A stretch of 64,000 nucleotides of DNA from assembly GCA_026182355.1 (NCBI GenBank), contig JAPFBL010000231.1, positions 372,001 through 436,000 of the forward strand, written 5' to 3'. This stretch comes from Hermatobates lingyangjiaoensis. Lineage: Eukaryota; Arthropoda; Insecta; Hemiptera; Hermatobatidae. Position numbers and translations under genes: made by a program. Positions 50,241-61,297 of the stretch are shown piece after piece (the stretch's first letter is position 1; each line of letters opens with the position of its first letter). The notes beneath the pieces are model-generated. The model was not told where the DNA came from. It saw nothing but the letters and a program-made list of their open reading frames with translations, and made no database searches.

Positions 50241-53204
50241 ATAACCTCTAAAGATAAAGTTCTTAAAAAGTTATTCTTTTTTATTGGTGTAGTTTTCTTG
50301 GGATTTCGATAACTTTTCTCTTAATAATTTACCTACATCTTCTCCACCAACTATATTAACCTCTTCAAAATTAGGTTGATTACTTACAAGTAATTTGTTT
50401 GATACTTTGGTTTGTTTCAGTTTTTAAATTTTTAAGCAAATATAGATTAGTGATTTCCCATATACCTTCTAGCAAATTCTCAAATTTTTTTATGTTATCA
50501 AAAATTAACTGGAAGAGAAAGTTGACTTCACTGAATGGAACCGCATTCACTGCATTTCCAATATATTTTATCTCAACCAACTCCATATTGATTGACAGCA
50601 AATAAATTACAACTCACTTTCTTCTTCTTCTGAGAAAATGTTTCAACCTAACTGAACTAAGTGGGTATAGTTTTGGTGGTTCACACCTGAATTTGTTGCG
50701 GTGGGTAAAAAAAAGAAATATTAAGATAATAGCAATCTGAAAAACAATGCGAGTAAATAGTTTAATTTATCAGCATTAGTCTATAAAAGTACATCAAATA
50801 TGAGACAAAATCACTTCAGATGAAATGTTTACATTACTGAGTCAGATGACTCCATTTACCCTACCAGGAGTTTTGCGTTTGCAGTAGTAAAGTAATAACA
50901 ACAATTAATAATAATAATAATAATGTGTAGTACAACTACCATTCAAAGAAAGGGTTATATGCGTTTTTCTATAAGGGGATATTTCAACATCAAAAGTTTG
51001 GACCTTGAGACCTTAGTAAACTTAAAAAGGTTCTGGTTTGACGTGATGGTGCCAAATGAACACTGCAATGCTTACTGCTCCATATAACTCAATGCCTTCA
51101 GTTAAAGTAGGAATAATTACAGATATCAAACTGACCTGTAATTTTGAGTTTTTATCCAATAAATGAAAGAGAAGTTCCACTCAATATTTGGAATTCACAA
51201 AATTAAGTTTCTGTATAATACCAAATAGAATTGTGAATTTTTCATGTTAAAGAACATTTCTTCTTCTTATAACCAGTGGTTGATTTATTTTGGGCTCTAA
51301 ACTTAAAAAGGCTTCAAACATGACACATTTTATACCTTTGAAATAGGGTGTTGTTATCAAAAATTGATAGTTTTTTAAATGATTACTCTATGGTGTTTAC
51401 TTTTATAAAATTTTTAATTTAACCATCGCATTGAATAGTTTGTCCTCCCTCAATCTAAAGCAAAATATAACAATTTTATCAAAAATAAATCATTATACTC
51501 AGACTGTCTTTGAGGCAAACTATACTTTAGTAATTCAATCAATCATGCATCACTTGGAATCTATTGGCAGAGGAGACTTCTGGCACTAGAATGAAACACA
51601 AGATTTGACTTAATCGGATGACATCCAAAGTGCGTTCTATAAAAAAGAAGACTGCGAAGTTAGAGTGGCCAGTTTCGATGGGCCTGCTGGACTGAGCAAG
51701 TGACAGCCCATACAAATCATAAGCACTCAATCTGTGTCCAAATGCAAACCAAATGGTTATTATTTATGTCATATAACTGAAATGACACTCCCAGCTGCAA
51801 CTGTCTTAGGTATTCACAAAGAACGTCGTGATATGATGTCGGACAGAAGCTGCTGTTGTATGGCCTGCCTCCCATACAAGAATAGCATCGCCAACTCTCT
51901 GCTGTATAATACAATTCATTCAATTGTTTACTTCTTTAACATATTTTACTAAATTTAAAGTACATTAAAGTAATTTTTTTTATTCAAATAGCAATACTAC
52001 ATTTCTTATAAGCCCAGAAGCTATAATTAATAGGCTAAATAAATTTAAATAAGTATTCAAACATGAATTATTCCATTCAACAATATATGATTCAGGTAAT
52101 AATTTTTTACATATCTTATAACTTACTTAAAGCTCGTAGAACAGATTTTAGCCTTTAGGGCCCGTAGGGATATTCATTCTTAGCCTACATTAAGCCTGTA
52201 TAGTGGATTGTAGTTGTTTTTGCCACGCTCAAGTTTATTGAGTAGATTTCAGTGACTGAAATCACTCTAATTATAAGTGATTATAAATCACTTATAAGCC
52301 ATGGAGTGTATGTGCTTGTCCACTTAAAGCCCTAACTTGTAATTTTTAAAGAGTACTTTTAACTAATTAAAGAGTTAAAGTTGGTTTTTATCCCTTCAAA
52401 AACCCTGGTGTGGTTTAGAACCTGTTTAGGTCCTAGTTATCCGCCATAAATACTGCAGTAGTAGGAAAAGAAGGAAGAAATAAGAGGCCACCTTCTCTTA
52501 TCTGCCCAGATAATCCCATACAGAGATTGCTCACTTCAAGTAACTTTCATGATTTCTTAAATCAAGAATCTATTAAACTAAGGATATTATGCTGTCGAGA
52601 GAGAGCTCCGTTAGTTCAAGAAGTGGTAGGGATATGTTCTTTGTTTCTTGCGTCGGATTGCTTTGTCTGAGTCTTTGTCAAATCTATACCCATAGATTTT
52701 GATACGTGGCATAAAGCTACCAACATTCTCTGATGTCAGTCCCTACAATAATATTTGTTGTATCATTAATTAAATATTAATTCCTTTACAATATTTTAAC
52801 AGCTAAATAATGTTTTCAATATTTTCAATTTAACTTTTCTAAGAGTCAGATAATAGAACAAAACATTTAGTTATGAAAAAAATGAGTAATTAAGGAAATA
52901 ATTCAGTTTTTTCTCAAAGAAGTATAAAAAAATAAATTAAAACTCGATGAAGAAATGAAATAGAAATTTAATAACTCGATCAGTTTTGTTATAAAAAAAA
53001 CTTCTTGAAGAAAATTAATAACTACGATAAAGAAAAAATAATTACTAAGTAAAACTTTTCCATTCTATTCGTTTTTAATTTGTATTCCATTTCTTAAGAA
53101 AAAAAGAAACAAAATTGTTTACTGCTATTCAGGAAACGTAGTTTTAACTAATGAGTGAATTCGTTCTCATAAATAAGGATGAATACTCTGTTATTTATTA
53201 TATT

Positions 53205-53208
<4 letters not shown>

Positions 53209-53250
<42 letters not shown>
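53209..53250. repeat. (AT)n microsatellite
   Basis: About 42 bp of AT dinucleotides, directly abutting the foldback-family fragment at 53252. Confidence 0.95.
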
Positions 53251-53251
<1 letters not shown>

Positions 53252-53255
<4 letters not shown>

Positions 53256-53379
53256 TCAATGTAGATGAAGAAACATAGTGAAATTAAAACACACACTTCC
53301 AGTCTCTAAGTTATGGTTTGAACAGTCTTCAGGAGAGATAGGAGAGGGAAACCAAGTGAACTGGTACAGTGAACGGTTG
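53252..53379. mobile_element. Fragment of the 6888-7568 foldback family
   Basis: aaagttcaatgtagatgaag ... cagtcttcaggagagatagg ... gagggaaaccaagtg follows the same order as the arm at 6888 and the reverse complement of 7440-7568. It joins a mariner fragment at about 53380. Confidence 0.55.
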
Positions 53380-53890
53380 GAGACCCAAGGTGGGTGCGGA
53401 AGCAATTGCCATGGTAAAAGCTCAAAACATACTTCGTTTTTCTTGCAATGTATAGTCTTATCCTGTTACAATAACGAACGCTTATGCAACTATCCAGGCC
53501 GATTTTTGACAAGTGCCTGTCGTAGTGGTCCGAATAATAAATTGGAATAATATTTTGCGTTAATTGCAGTATGTTTCACCAGATAATTCATAAAAATAAT
53601 CTCTTGGCAATCCCAAAATACACTAAGCATTATCTTTCCAACACGGAACTGCCCACGTCTTAATTGTAGGCTATTTTTCAGGTTTGCGCCATTCTTTGCA
53701 TTGACTTTTGGTCTCAGAATTGAAATAAAGAATCCACGATTTGTTGGTGGTAATTATTCGTTGCTAAAGTTAATCACGGTAACGGGCTAACAGATCTTGA
53801 AGTTGACGACAAGTATCAGACCTATTGTGTTTCTGTTCAAAGACTCAGAAGAAGACTCTTTGGGGCTCTCAGTTTTTTCGGAATAATAAA
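53380..53890 (-). pseudogene. Mariner-type transposase remnant, minus strand
   Basis: Minus-strand reading, with one frame change and two stops, gives LLARYRD, then IITTNKSWILYFNSETKSQ, then GKIMLSVFWDCQEIIF, TAINAKYYSNLL, and finally a broken LLxQDK block leading to LLPHPPW. This is the order of mariner transposase (family: ...RIVTGDE(S/T)W...ETKxQ...KVMxSVFWD...TINxxYYxxLL...HDNARPHxA...HPPYSPDLAPSD). The first catalytic motif is TTNK instead of TGDE and the second QDK instead of HDN, so catalytic residues are lost. The C-terminus is cut off where foldback-family sequence begins. Confidence 0.88.
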
Positions 53891-54014
53891 GACTAGTCTT
53901 ATTATTCTAGATTCTAGATCAACGATTCCAAATTTTTTATAACTGACAAAATATTTATAAGCTACAATAACACAAATGTAAGTATTAAAATGGTCATCAA
54001 TAAGTTTGATAATA

Positions 54015-54908
54015 GGGTGTCCAAAAAATAAATGAAATCCACAAAATTTATGATAAATATGTTGATTTTAACCCGAAAGTTTATATTTTTTAGATTTGAT
54101 AACAGTTATAAGTAACAACTATTATTTTAAAACCCCATGCTTGGAAATTAGAAGAAAAAAGTTTTGTGTCAAGACTTTTACAGAGACTAAATCCTATAAG
54201 ACCGTTCAAACACGCTTCCGTAGGAAGTTAAATATTGCACATAAAGAGGTGCTTCAGACACCACTATACTATCTAAAATGTACAGCATGGATGGTCATTA
54301 TTGGACCATAGGTTTGAAGTTAAGAAAGTACTTACTGTCACTAAAGAGCGCTAAATTGTGGTGCTTAACAAGTTCTGGATGGACCTTGAAACACAGTAGA
54401 GAATAAATCGAAATGTGCAGTGGTTCCAACATGGAGCTAGTCCAGATATAGCCAATATCACATTAGAGTCGCTTCACGAACAATTCTCTGATCGTTTGAT
54501 TAGCAGGCGACGTAATACAGAATGGTCACCACATTCTGTCACCACTGGGGGACTTGAGTACCCCAGACTTCTACCTATGGGGTTTGTTAACTGATAGAGT
54601 TTATCAGAATAACCCCAAAACTATTGCTGAATTGAAATCAGCCATTATGCAGAACATTAGTACAATAAAAAGAGAAGAATGTGCCAGAATGATTGATAAT
54701 TTTGCTCAACGGTTTCAAGAATGTCCGAGACAGAGTGGTGGTCATCTGGAGCATGTATTTAAATAAACCTTAAAATCAGCTAAAGGCCAAACTTTTAGTA
54801 CTAATTGTTATTATATGAACTCACGGAAAATGTTAACATTTTTAACCTATATTTTTTTAGTAAAAATATAATCGAATTAATGGGTTTCATTTACTTTGGG
54901 ACACTCTG
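54015..54908 (+). mobile_element. Mariner/Tc1-superfamily element, complete ends, dead transposase
   Basis: Terminal inverted repeats gggtgtccaaaaaataaatg (54015-54034) and the complement of catttactttgggacactct (54888-54908) are flanked by TA at 54013-54014 and 54909-54910. The plus strand keeps an N-terminal helix-turn-helix piece (TETKSYKTVQTRFRRKLNI), WFQHGAS near 54424, and a C-terminal piece with STPDFYLWG, IKREECARMIDNFAQRF and GGHLEHVFK. At 894 bp it is too short for a full transposase: the first catalytic region is deleted and frames are broken. Confidence 0.9.
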
Positions 54909-54950
54909 TACTTTACTAGGGTTATGTCTAATATATATATATATATATAT

Positions 54951-55716
54951 CAATGATTAAACCACAATAAGAATGGGAAAACAAGACTAAGATCTTTCAA
55001 CCGTAACAAGCGGTCTTCGTCAGAGTCAAAACCCAACTCGGTTGTTTAACTGAACAGTTCAGTGTCACGTGTTCATTCAGACTACAGTTGTTAAAATCCA
55101 CATACTATTTTTCTTTGTAAAATAATTTGTAATGTAATACTTAGTTTTTCTGTTTCAAAATTTATACTTCTGCCTATGAAAAAGGTTTTAAATAAAAACC
55201 AAAACGTTGGCAATGAGAGTTTAATTTGAACCTGAAGAACTGACCGAGTCCCGATAAACTTTAGTTTTGTATATATATATATTGATAAAAGTATCGACCG
55301 TGGAATAGAAACAAAACTATAGTTTATCGGGACTCCGTCAGTTTTTTAGGTTCAACTGAACAGTTCAGTGTCACGTGTTCATTCAGACTACAGTTGTTAA
55401 AATCGACATACTATTTTTCTTTGTAATATAATTTGTAATGTAATACTTAGTTTTTCTGTTTCAAAATTTATACTTCTGCCTATGAAAAAGGTTTTAAATA
55501 AAAACCAAAACGTTGGCAATGAGAGTTTAATTTGAACCTGAAGAACTGACCGAGTCCCGATAAACTTTAGTTTTGTATATATATATATATAAAGATTTCA
55601 CATAAACACGAGAAATAATAATCAATGATCAAACCACAATATGAAATGGGAAAACAAGACTACGATCTTTCAACCGTAACCAGCGTTCTTCGTCTATATA
55701 TATATATATATATATA
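54951..55716. repeat. Direct plus inverted repeat cluster with AT microsatellite joints
   Basis: Two ~233-bp direct copies (55049-55282 and 55355-55588, offset 306 bp) are nearly identical. Between them a hairpin is formed by gaacctgaagaactgaccga (55229 on) and its inverted counterpart at 55311-55353. Outer segments at 54955-55023 and 55620-55694 (ccacaat...gatctttcaaccgtaac) are direct repeats of each other. (AT)n runs at 54931-54950, 55270-55282, 55575-55591 and 55695-55716 sit at the joints. Tandem plus inverted terminal segments resemble the complex ends of Penelope-like elements, but no RT or GIY-YIG sequence is present. Confidence 0.7.
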
Positions 55717-55717
55717 A

Positions 55718-56400
55718 TATGTGTGTGTGTATGCCCAATTGATTGTGAGCACACTACAGTCTACGCCATTTGATGTATGAAATCATATTTTAGCCAAAAT
55801 ATTCCGTATATTGTTGATGTGTTAAATTGTTTCAGGGCAACATTGTAACATGGAAAAGTCGCTTTTCACCAAAATGTGATTTTAAAAAATATATTTCTCC
55901 TAAATTACTAACTAATGATTTTTTAAATGTTGGTTTAATTGATTGGCTGTTAAATTAATGGAACAATTAGAGAAATAAATTCAGAATTTTTTAATAATAC
56001 AAAATGTATCTTTTGTATATCATGTAAACATTTTCACATATTGGTTCTAAAACTTTGTCGACCCAAAACGGTTCACACCGTTTGACGGATCAGAATGAAA
56101 TTTACTCGAAATAGCACAATTTTTGAAAACGAACAGAATATATTTTCATTGAAATTACAGAGACACAAAGAGGGGCATTTTATGATTTCAGGAAATATTT
56201 TTCTTTTTATGTTAAATTGCTATCGAAAAACAATAAAATTTTGTGGGAAAACTCAAACTATAATTAGTTTTTTATAAAAACAAAATGTTTTTTTGGATAA
56301 AATTACTGCAAATGGTTATGTAACTATAAGACTAAAAAAGTGAACATGAAATAATGAATAAACTGCTATAATTTCTGGATCTGTTTTCATGTTTTCATAA
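55718..56400. repeat. Noncoding repeat headed by a GT microsatellite, copy 2
   Basis: Diverged relative of 35300-36080, same orientation, with shared landmarks listed there. Confidence 0.7.
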
Positions 56401-57079
56401 ACTATATCTGAACCGAGTTAAACATAAAATTGTTTTAAGTTTTAACACAAACATTTTTGAGATATTTTATAGAGTTAATGTGACATACAAGAGCAGTTAA
56501 ATGTTCAAAAATATACAAACCAACGCTCAGCAACCATATAGTTTATGATACTCTCAAAGGTGAAAGATGGTTGTTTAACGAGTGTCGCGAAAAATTTACA
56601 TGTTGCAGCCTCTCTGGATAATATTGTTTCATTGGAAAGTTACTTTTTCGATCTTTATGATCATACATATATTTTTTTCTTATCACATCTTCGGCGATTA
56701 AAGAAACATACAATTTCATATTAGGAATTGTCTTACTAAGAATATCTTAAGAGCATACAATATTGGGAAAGTGATATTACATTCAAAATAACAAATATTC
56801 TTTGCATAGAAATATGTCAATTTTGGTCAAATAATAGTTTTCTTAAGAGACCAAATTTTTATCAGAGAAGCGAGTCAGTTACAATAATGTTGATTAATAT
56901 TATATAATAATCTTTAAGACTTGAACTAATTATTCTGGGATACTTATTCGATATGAACGGAGTTTATGATACATTCAGGCCTTCAAATACTTTGAATAAG
57001 TAGTAATCTATAGATGAATTAATCCAGAAACTATTGAATGATTACAATAATCTAATGAAAGAATAATTAGAATCAGGGA

Positions 57080-57690
57080 AGTGTGCAATGGTTCCCTGAA
57101 CTGATAGGTCGTGGATGAACTACATGTCATTATATATAATCAAGGTTACGATGTGTAATGATATGCAGATGTCCTTGTTATTATAAAAACAGGGATTTGA
57201 CAGTATTGCCTTTGAGATTATGTACTATACTCCCCAAATCATTAAAATATGGGTAAAGGAGAAGTGTTTCAAAATACATTCAGCTAAAACTGTCCTTATA
57301 CATTTCTCAAGAAGAAATTAAGTAGGTGTCAGTCGTGTTCATTAAATATATTCTGCTAAAACTATCAAAGATATTAAAATACTCATGGAGTCTCTTTTCT
57401 TGAAATACTGAATTGGAAAAGTTGTATAACAGATATATTGAGTAAGACCACCAATGAACTGTTAAAATTCTTTGGTGAAATATAAAGTTTGATTGGTCAA
57501 ATGCGCAACGTCGCATCGTGGTGCCCGCCTCCGCGAGATCCACCTTGGACACCCCCAAGTTGTTTGTAAACCTGAGGGTGACGAAAGAGCAACACACAAA
57601 AATTATCGGCCTGATTTGATTTATTGGTGTTATGGCTGGAAAGCTAAGGTACACAGCGATCAAAACAGGTAAAATATAAAGTCTTTACCC
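57080..57690 (+). pseudogene. LINE reverse transcriptase remnant
   Basis: The plus strand shows YADVLVIIKTG at 57162-57194, the YADD catalytic box with one aspartate codon lost. In a shifted frame it continues with IKIWVKEKCFKIHSAKTVL and IHFSRR at about 57241-57318, matching the W...NxKTxxxxF(S/T)RR segment that follows the catalytic box in jockey-type LINEs. Stops and frameshifts are frequent. The GC-rich patch at 57505-57600 probably belongs to the same insertion. The 118-codon minus-strand open frame at 57307-57663 is a shadow. Confidence 0.75.
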
Positions 57691-58880
57691 AAAATCTTCA
57701 AAAAGGGTCTTCAAAATTACTAGTGATGTGATAAAAACCAATGGTTTCATGTGCATAGCTTATGTAATATGTATAATCTAATGAATATGGTACCCTAATT
57801 AGTCTCAATAAACTCAAAACAAGAGTATATAGGGATAATAGTAGTCATGACTATCTGTCCCAGCATCCACAGTGTGAAAAAATTAATTATCGTCCCTCGG
57901 TTAATATTTTTATAAAGAAGGAGAATTTTGCAGTTTATTGAGACTTATATGAAATAGGAATACCTTTATCGGAGATAAAATGTAAAATATTTTACAGAGT
58001 GAAATATGAATAGTTTGGCTGTTTGTTACGAAAACAATGTTCCTCACAAATCATCTTGCAGGGACTGTTAAACTGATCACAAATGATCATCTGATTTAAT
58101 AACCTCCTGATTTTAACAACGAAATTCTCATCTGTATACTGTCGGGTCAAAAAGTAATAATAATAAAAACAGTAATATTATAACTCTAATGTGTGAACCT
58201 GGATGCAAGAGTTTATAAAAGAATAAGGCAGGATGGTCAAGTTTAGAGCCCAAATCATTTTCACTGGCGTGGATCTAATTTTTGCAACACCTCAGCTTTC
58301 TCAAGGGTGTAATTATATAATGTTTGAAGAAGAGAGCAGATAGAAGGTGTCTAGAACATCAAAATACATTTTACTCAAAAAAACCTATTTCAATGAAATT
58401 AAATTTTTGTAGATAGTAAAAAAACATTTTATTATGTGCAGAATACCTAGGTGGTTATATTATTTTTAAATAAAAGTTTTGCAAGCTGTAATTAACACCA
58501 TACCCAGAATACAGACTGTCTGAAAAAGATGGAAACCTATGAACTCATTCTGTGCGATTGGGATGCAATCACTATTAACAGCTTCATCAAAAGAAATTAA
58601 TAACCTTTATTAAAGTGACTCTTCATATCAAATATTTTTAATTGTAACAGGTATTTTGTAAGAATTGGCAAATTCTGACGTTCTTAAAAAAAGTTTCTAA
58701 AAAAATAGATAAATTGGTAAAAAATAAGCAAATAATAACTGTTTGAATTCTAAATGGCTATCAATGAAGTGGTTAAAAGCAATAGTAATGTGTGATGTGT
58801 GTTCATATCAATGCAAGATAATTGTTCTTTTTGCATCAAACACAGTTTATTAAGATATATATATATATATGCCAGAAAGG

Positions 58881-58954
58881 GATGTTTGGGGAAACAAAGG
58901 AGTACAGTAGTTTTTTACTTTTTCTTACTGTACTCCTTTATTTCCCCAAACATC
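58881..58954. repeat. 74-base near-perfect hairpin just inside the channel intron
   Basis: Arms gatgtttggggaaacaaagg (continuing agtacagta, 58881-58909) and 58926-58954 pair over 29 positions with a single mismatch, with a 16-base loop. It starts 67 bases past the 5' splice site of the exon at 59021-59176. It could be a palindromic transposon relic or a small-RNA hairpin. Confidence 0.8.
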
Positions 58955-59020
58955 GCAGGAGAGCGAGCGATATCAATCACTTTTTATTTTATCTTATACC
59001 TCTGTTCAAAGGACTATTAC

Positions 59021-59176
59021 CTATTGTTGTAAGAACAGTAGTAGCGTAATAAAAGGCACCAGCGAACTTCCACTGCTTGCCGGCCTTGTGGGGCTCCGAC
59101 TTGAGTATCACTGCCTCCATCACTTTGAAGTCGTCAGGCGATATGTTGTACTTCTTTATTATCATCTTCTCAATGG
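59021..59176 (-). CDS. Task6: TASK-type two-pore K+ channel, cap and pore-1 entry exon
   Basis: 156 bp. Acceptor ttgtttcag precedes base 59176, and donor GTAATAG follows base 59021. It enters in phase 1 (CC completes Ala) and leaves after the first base of a glycine codon. The peptide [20 protein letters not shown] continues through [20 protein letters not shown] to ATTVLTTI-G, the extracellular cap and pore helix 1 of TASK channels (family: KPHKAGxQWxFxGxFYxAxTVxTTIGYGH). NIS is a glycosylation sequon at the position used in TASK-1/TASK-3. Joining to 29705 restores TTIGYGHSTP. The preceding exon (N-terminus, M1) was not found up to 64000. Confidence 0.97.
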
Positions 59177-59604
59177 CTGAAACAAAACAACATTATTTTA
59201 CTCACTGAATGATTTACTCTTCACTCATGTATTACATTTCACGTTTCAGAATTAATGTATTACTTGGGGTCAGGTGATATATATTTGTTATGACTGCTGC
59301 CGCTGACAACAATTACCGGAGGGTAAAACCACCTATAAATTATTGCTTATTATGAAATACATTACAATTCTATGCTTTTAGAAGGTGTAAACCTCTCGTC
59401 CACACGTATGTGAAATATTCTTAACGGCTTAGCTTAATTATAAAGGCTTGGACAAGAAGACTTATTTAGGATATTTAACAAACAAAACAGTATATTGTAA
59501 ACTTATATCAAGTTGAACAGACCTATGTCAAGTGGGATAAATGAATACAACTCTCACCTCCTTATTAATAAGATTGTTATCACGTCACAGTTAATATCTT
59601 TTAT

Positions 59605-59660
59605 AGTTTAAAAAGTTTTTCCGCACACTGAAATCAGTTCATCTTCAGTTGTTGGATGCA
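59605..59660 (-). repeat. Hairpin repeat with CTGAAGA...GGAAAAAC core
   Basis: Minus strand: CTGAAGA (59642-59648), then a perfect stem ACTGA-TT-TCAGT, then GTGCGGAAAAAC. Same general layout as the repeats at 4405-4455 and 54995-55023. Confidence 0.4.
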
Positions 59661-60139
59661 TTGGATATCCATCGACAATGTACATCGAAATGGAATATCG
59701 ACAACATTTCTGACTCTCCAGTTATGTCGATCTCTATTACTGAAACTCTTATTTTTTCAGATGAAACCTACATTTATTACTAAAGTAATAAGACACGATT
59801 GCTGAGAGAGAGTAGTGAAGGATCTATCTTTTAGATCAATGCAATCTATATCCTGCTTGGTTAGTAACACTAATTGCATTTTACACAAAACAATGAGAGG
59901 GTGTATTAAAATGATTTAAGGAGTGAAGTGATAGCTAGGTTACTTCATTTTGTAGCTGCATAAGGGTCGTCAATTCTATTAATTGAATAAGAAGTATATA
60001 TTATATTGAGGTATAAAGAGAGACAGTGCCATGAAGATTTGTTCAAAAAATCATAGTTTCCAAGCTTTTAGAAGAGCTAATAAGTGTTAAATAGTATTAA
60101 AGATAAATCGAAAGTGATATAGCGGATTGATAGAGCAAC

Positions 60140-60806
60140 TAGAGTTTATCGGTTTTTAAAAACCGATTTTTTGGAGAAAATTATGAAATTCGAAAACCTG
60201 TTTTTTAGTAGAAAATATCGGTTTTCAATGTACGAATAACACTTAAAAAAAATTTGAAAATGACAAATGTAGCCCAATGTACCAGATTGATGAAAACACT
60301 ATTGCAAGCGGTTTAGTTCTTGGAATCATATCGGTCCGATTTAATAATATGGTTATTATAAATATAATATGGTTATAAAATAATATGGTAAATAATATGG
60401 TTATTATAAAAATATGAAAATATATTGTTTTTATTTATTCGAACCTTTTGCTGAATAACTCGTTTCATGATTATAAAAATATTTACATCCTTATATATGA
60501 AAATTATGCATAAACAACGAATAATTGTTTTTAAAGTTATTTAATCCTGGTCAACTATTATTTCTTTGTTCTACTAAATTGCATAAAAAAAATTATCAAT
60601 AAAATTGAACAGTAAATAATTTCAGTTAAAAACTGCTTTTAATCACTATATTTAATATTTTCTGTTAAAATTTTTTGTTCGAATTTCAGAATATTCGAGC
60701 AAAACATTTTTTTTATAAAAATTCAAAACGGGTTAAAAGCGGTTTTCTGGAAAAAATACTATTCGAAAACCGGTTTTCTAAAATGTCGGTTTTTGTATAA
60801 ACCCTA
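60140..60806. mobile_element. hAT-type non-autonomous element with 8-bp target-site duplication
   Basis: The ends tagagtttatcggttttt and the complement of aaaaccgacattttagaa... (right end ...ataaaccctA) form imperfect terminal inverted repeats. An exact agagcaac duplication flanks the element at 60132-60139 and 60807-60814. Inside, several cggtttt / aaaaccg blocks give subterminal inverted repeats near each end. The 667-bp body is AT-rich with no transposase fragment that I can recognise. Confidence 0.88.
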
Positions 60807-61284
60807 AGAGCAACAAATAGTGAAGGAGAAGCAAACTCCTTGTTAAATTAGGATTTTTTCCATTAAACTCTATTATTGGATGGGAAATATAGAAAAGTGT
60901 AATGAAGATGTTAGAGTGTAAAAAATACGCGAATACGGAAGTTTGTTACAAAATTGCCTGGACAAGAAAACTATGAGACAATTGTTTCAATATATTTGAA
61001 AGTGCTTTATAAATATATTTGAAGTCTGAGAGAAGAAGATACAATGTGATATTATAATTTGCAAGAATATTGAAATATCAAATTAATATTATTTTGAAGG
61101 TTGTGTTAGAAAGAAAATGATGCAATAATCAAATGTAACAAAATAGAATATAAAAGGAAAGTTGTAATGGAATAGACAGAGATTTATAAATATGGGCACA
61201 GTGTGAAAGAGAAACAGGGTTATGTTGTAATGGAAATATAGAAAGAAATCAATATTATTCCCAATCAGTAATTAACAATCACCT

Positions 61285-61297
61285 GGGGGGGGGGGGG
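61285..61297. repeat. Poly-G tract (13 G)
   Basis: An uninterrupted guanine run in AT-rich surroundings; length uncertain in assemblies. Confidence 0.9.

Larger units (their letters stand above)
29706..59020 (-). other. K+ channel giant intron (29.3 kb) splitting the first filter codon
   Basis: The donor is GTAATAG after base 59021 and the acceptor tttag before base 29705. It falls after the first base of the first glycine codon of pore-1 GYG. It carries the large inverted-repeat element, a SINE, palindromes, an 88-bp array, LINE and mariner remnants and microsatellites listed separately. Parts without recognisable content include 29750-31790, 38460-40600, 40800-42250, 45470-49390, 50330-53200 and 57930-58790; open frames there (for example 42257-42469, 45979-46230, 51539-51923) show no known domain. 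Confidence 0.85.

Noticed and set aside
51539..51923. Two overlapping minus-strand open frames
   Set aside because: They contain plausible peptide stretches but match no family I know, and the two are in different frames without splice signals.
53278..53550. 90-codon plus-strand open frame
   Set aside because: It overlaps the minus-strand mariner transposase relic and the foldback fragment; shadow frame.
57307..57663. 118-codon minus-strand open frame
   Set aside because: It is antisense to a decayed LINE reverse transcriptase with YAD-VLVII on the plus strand.
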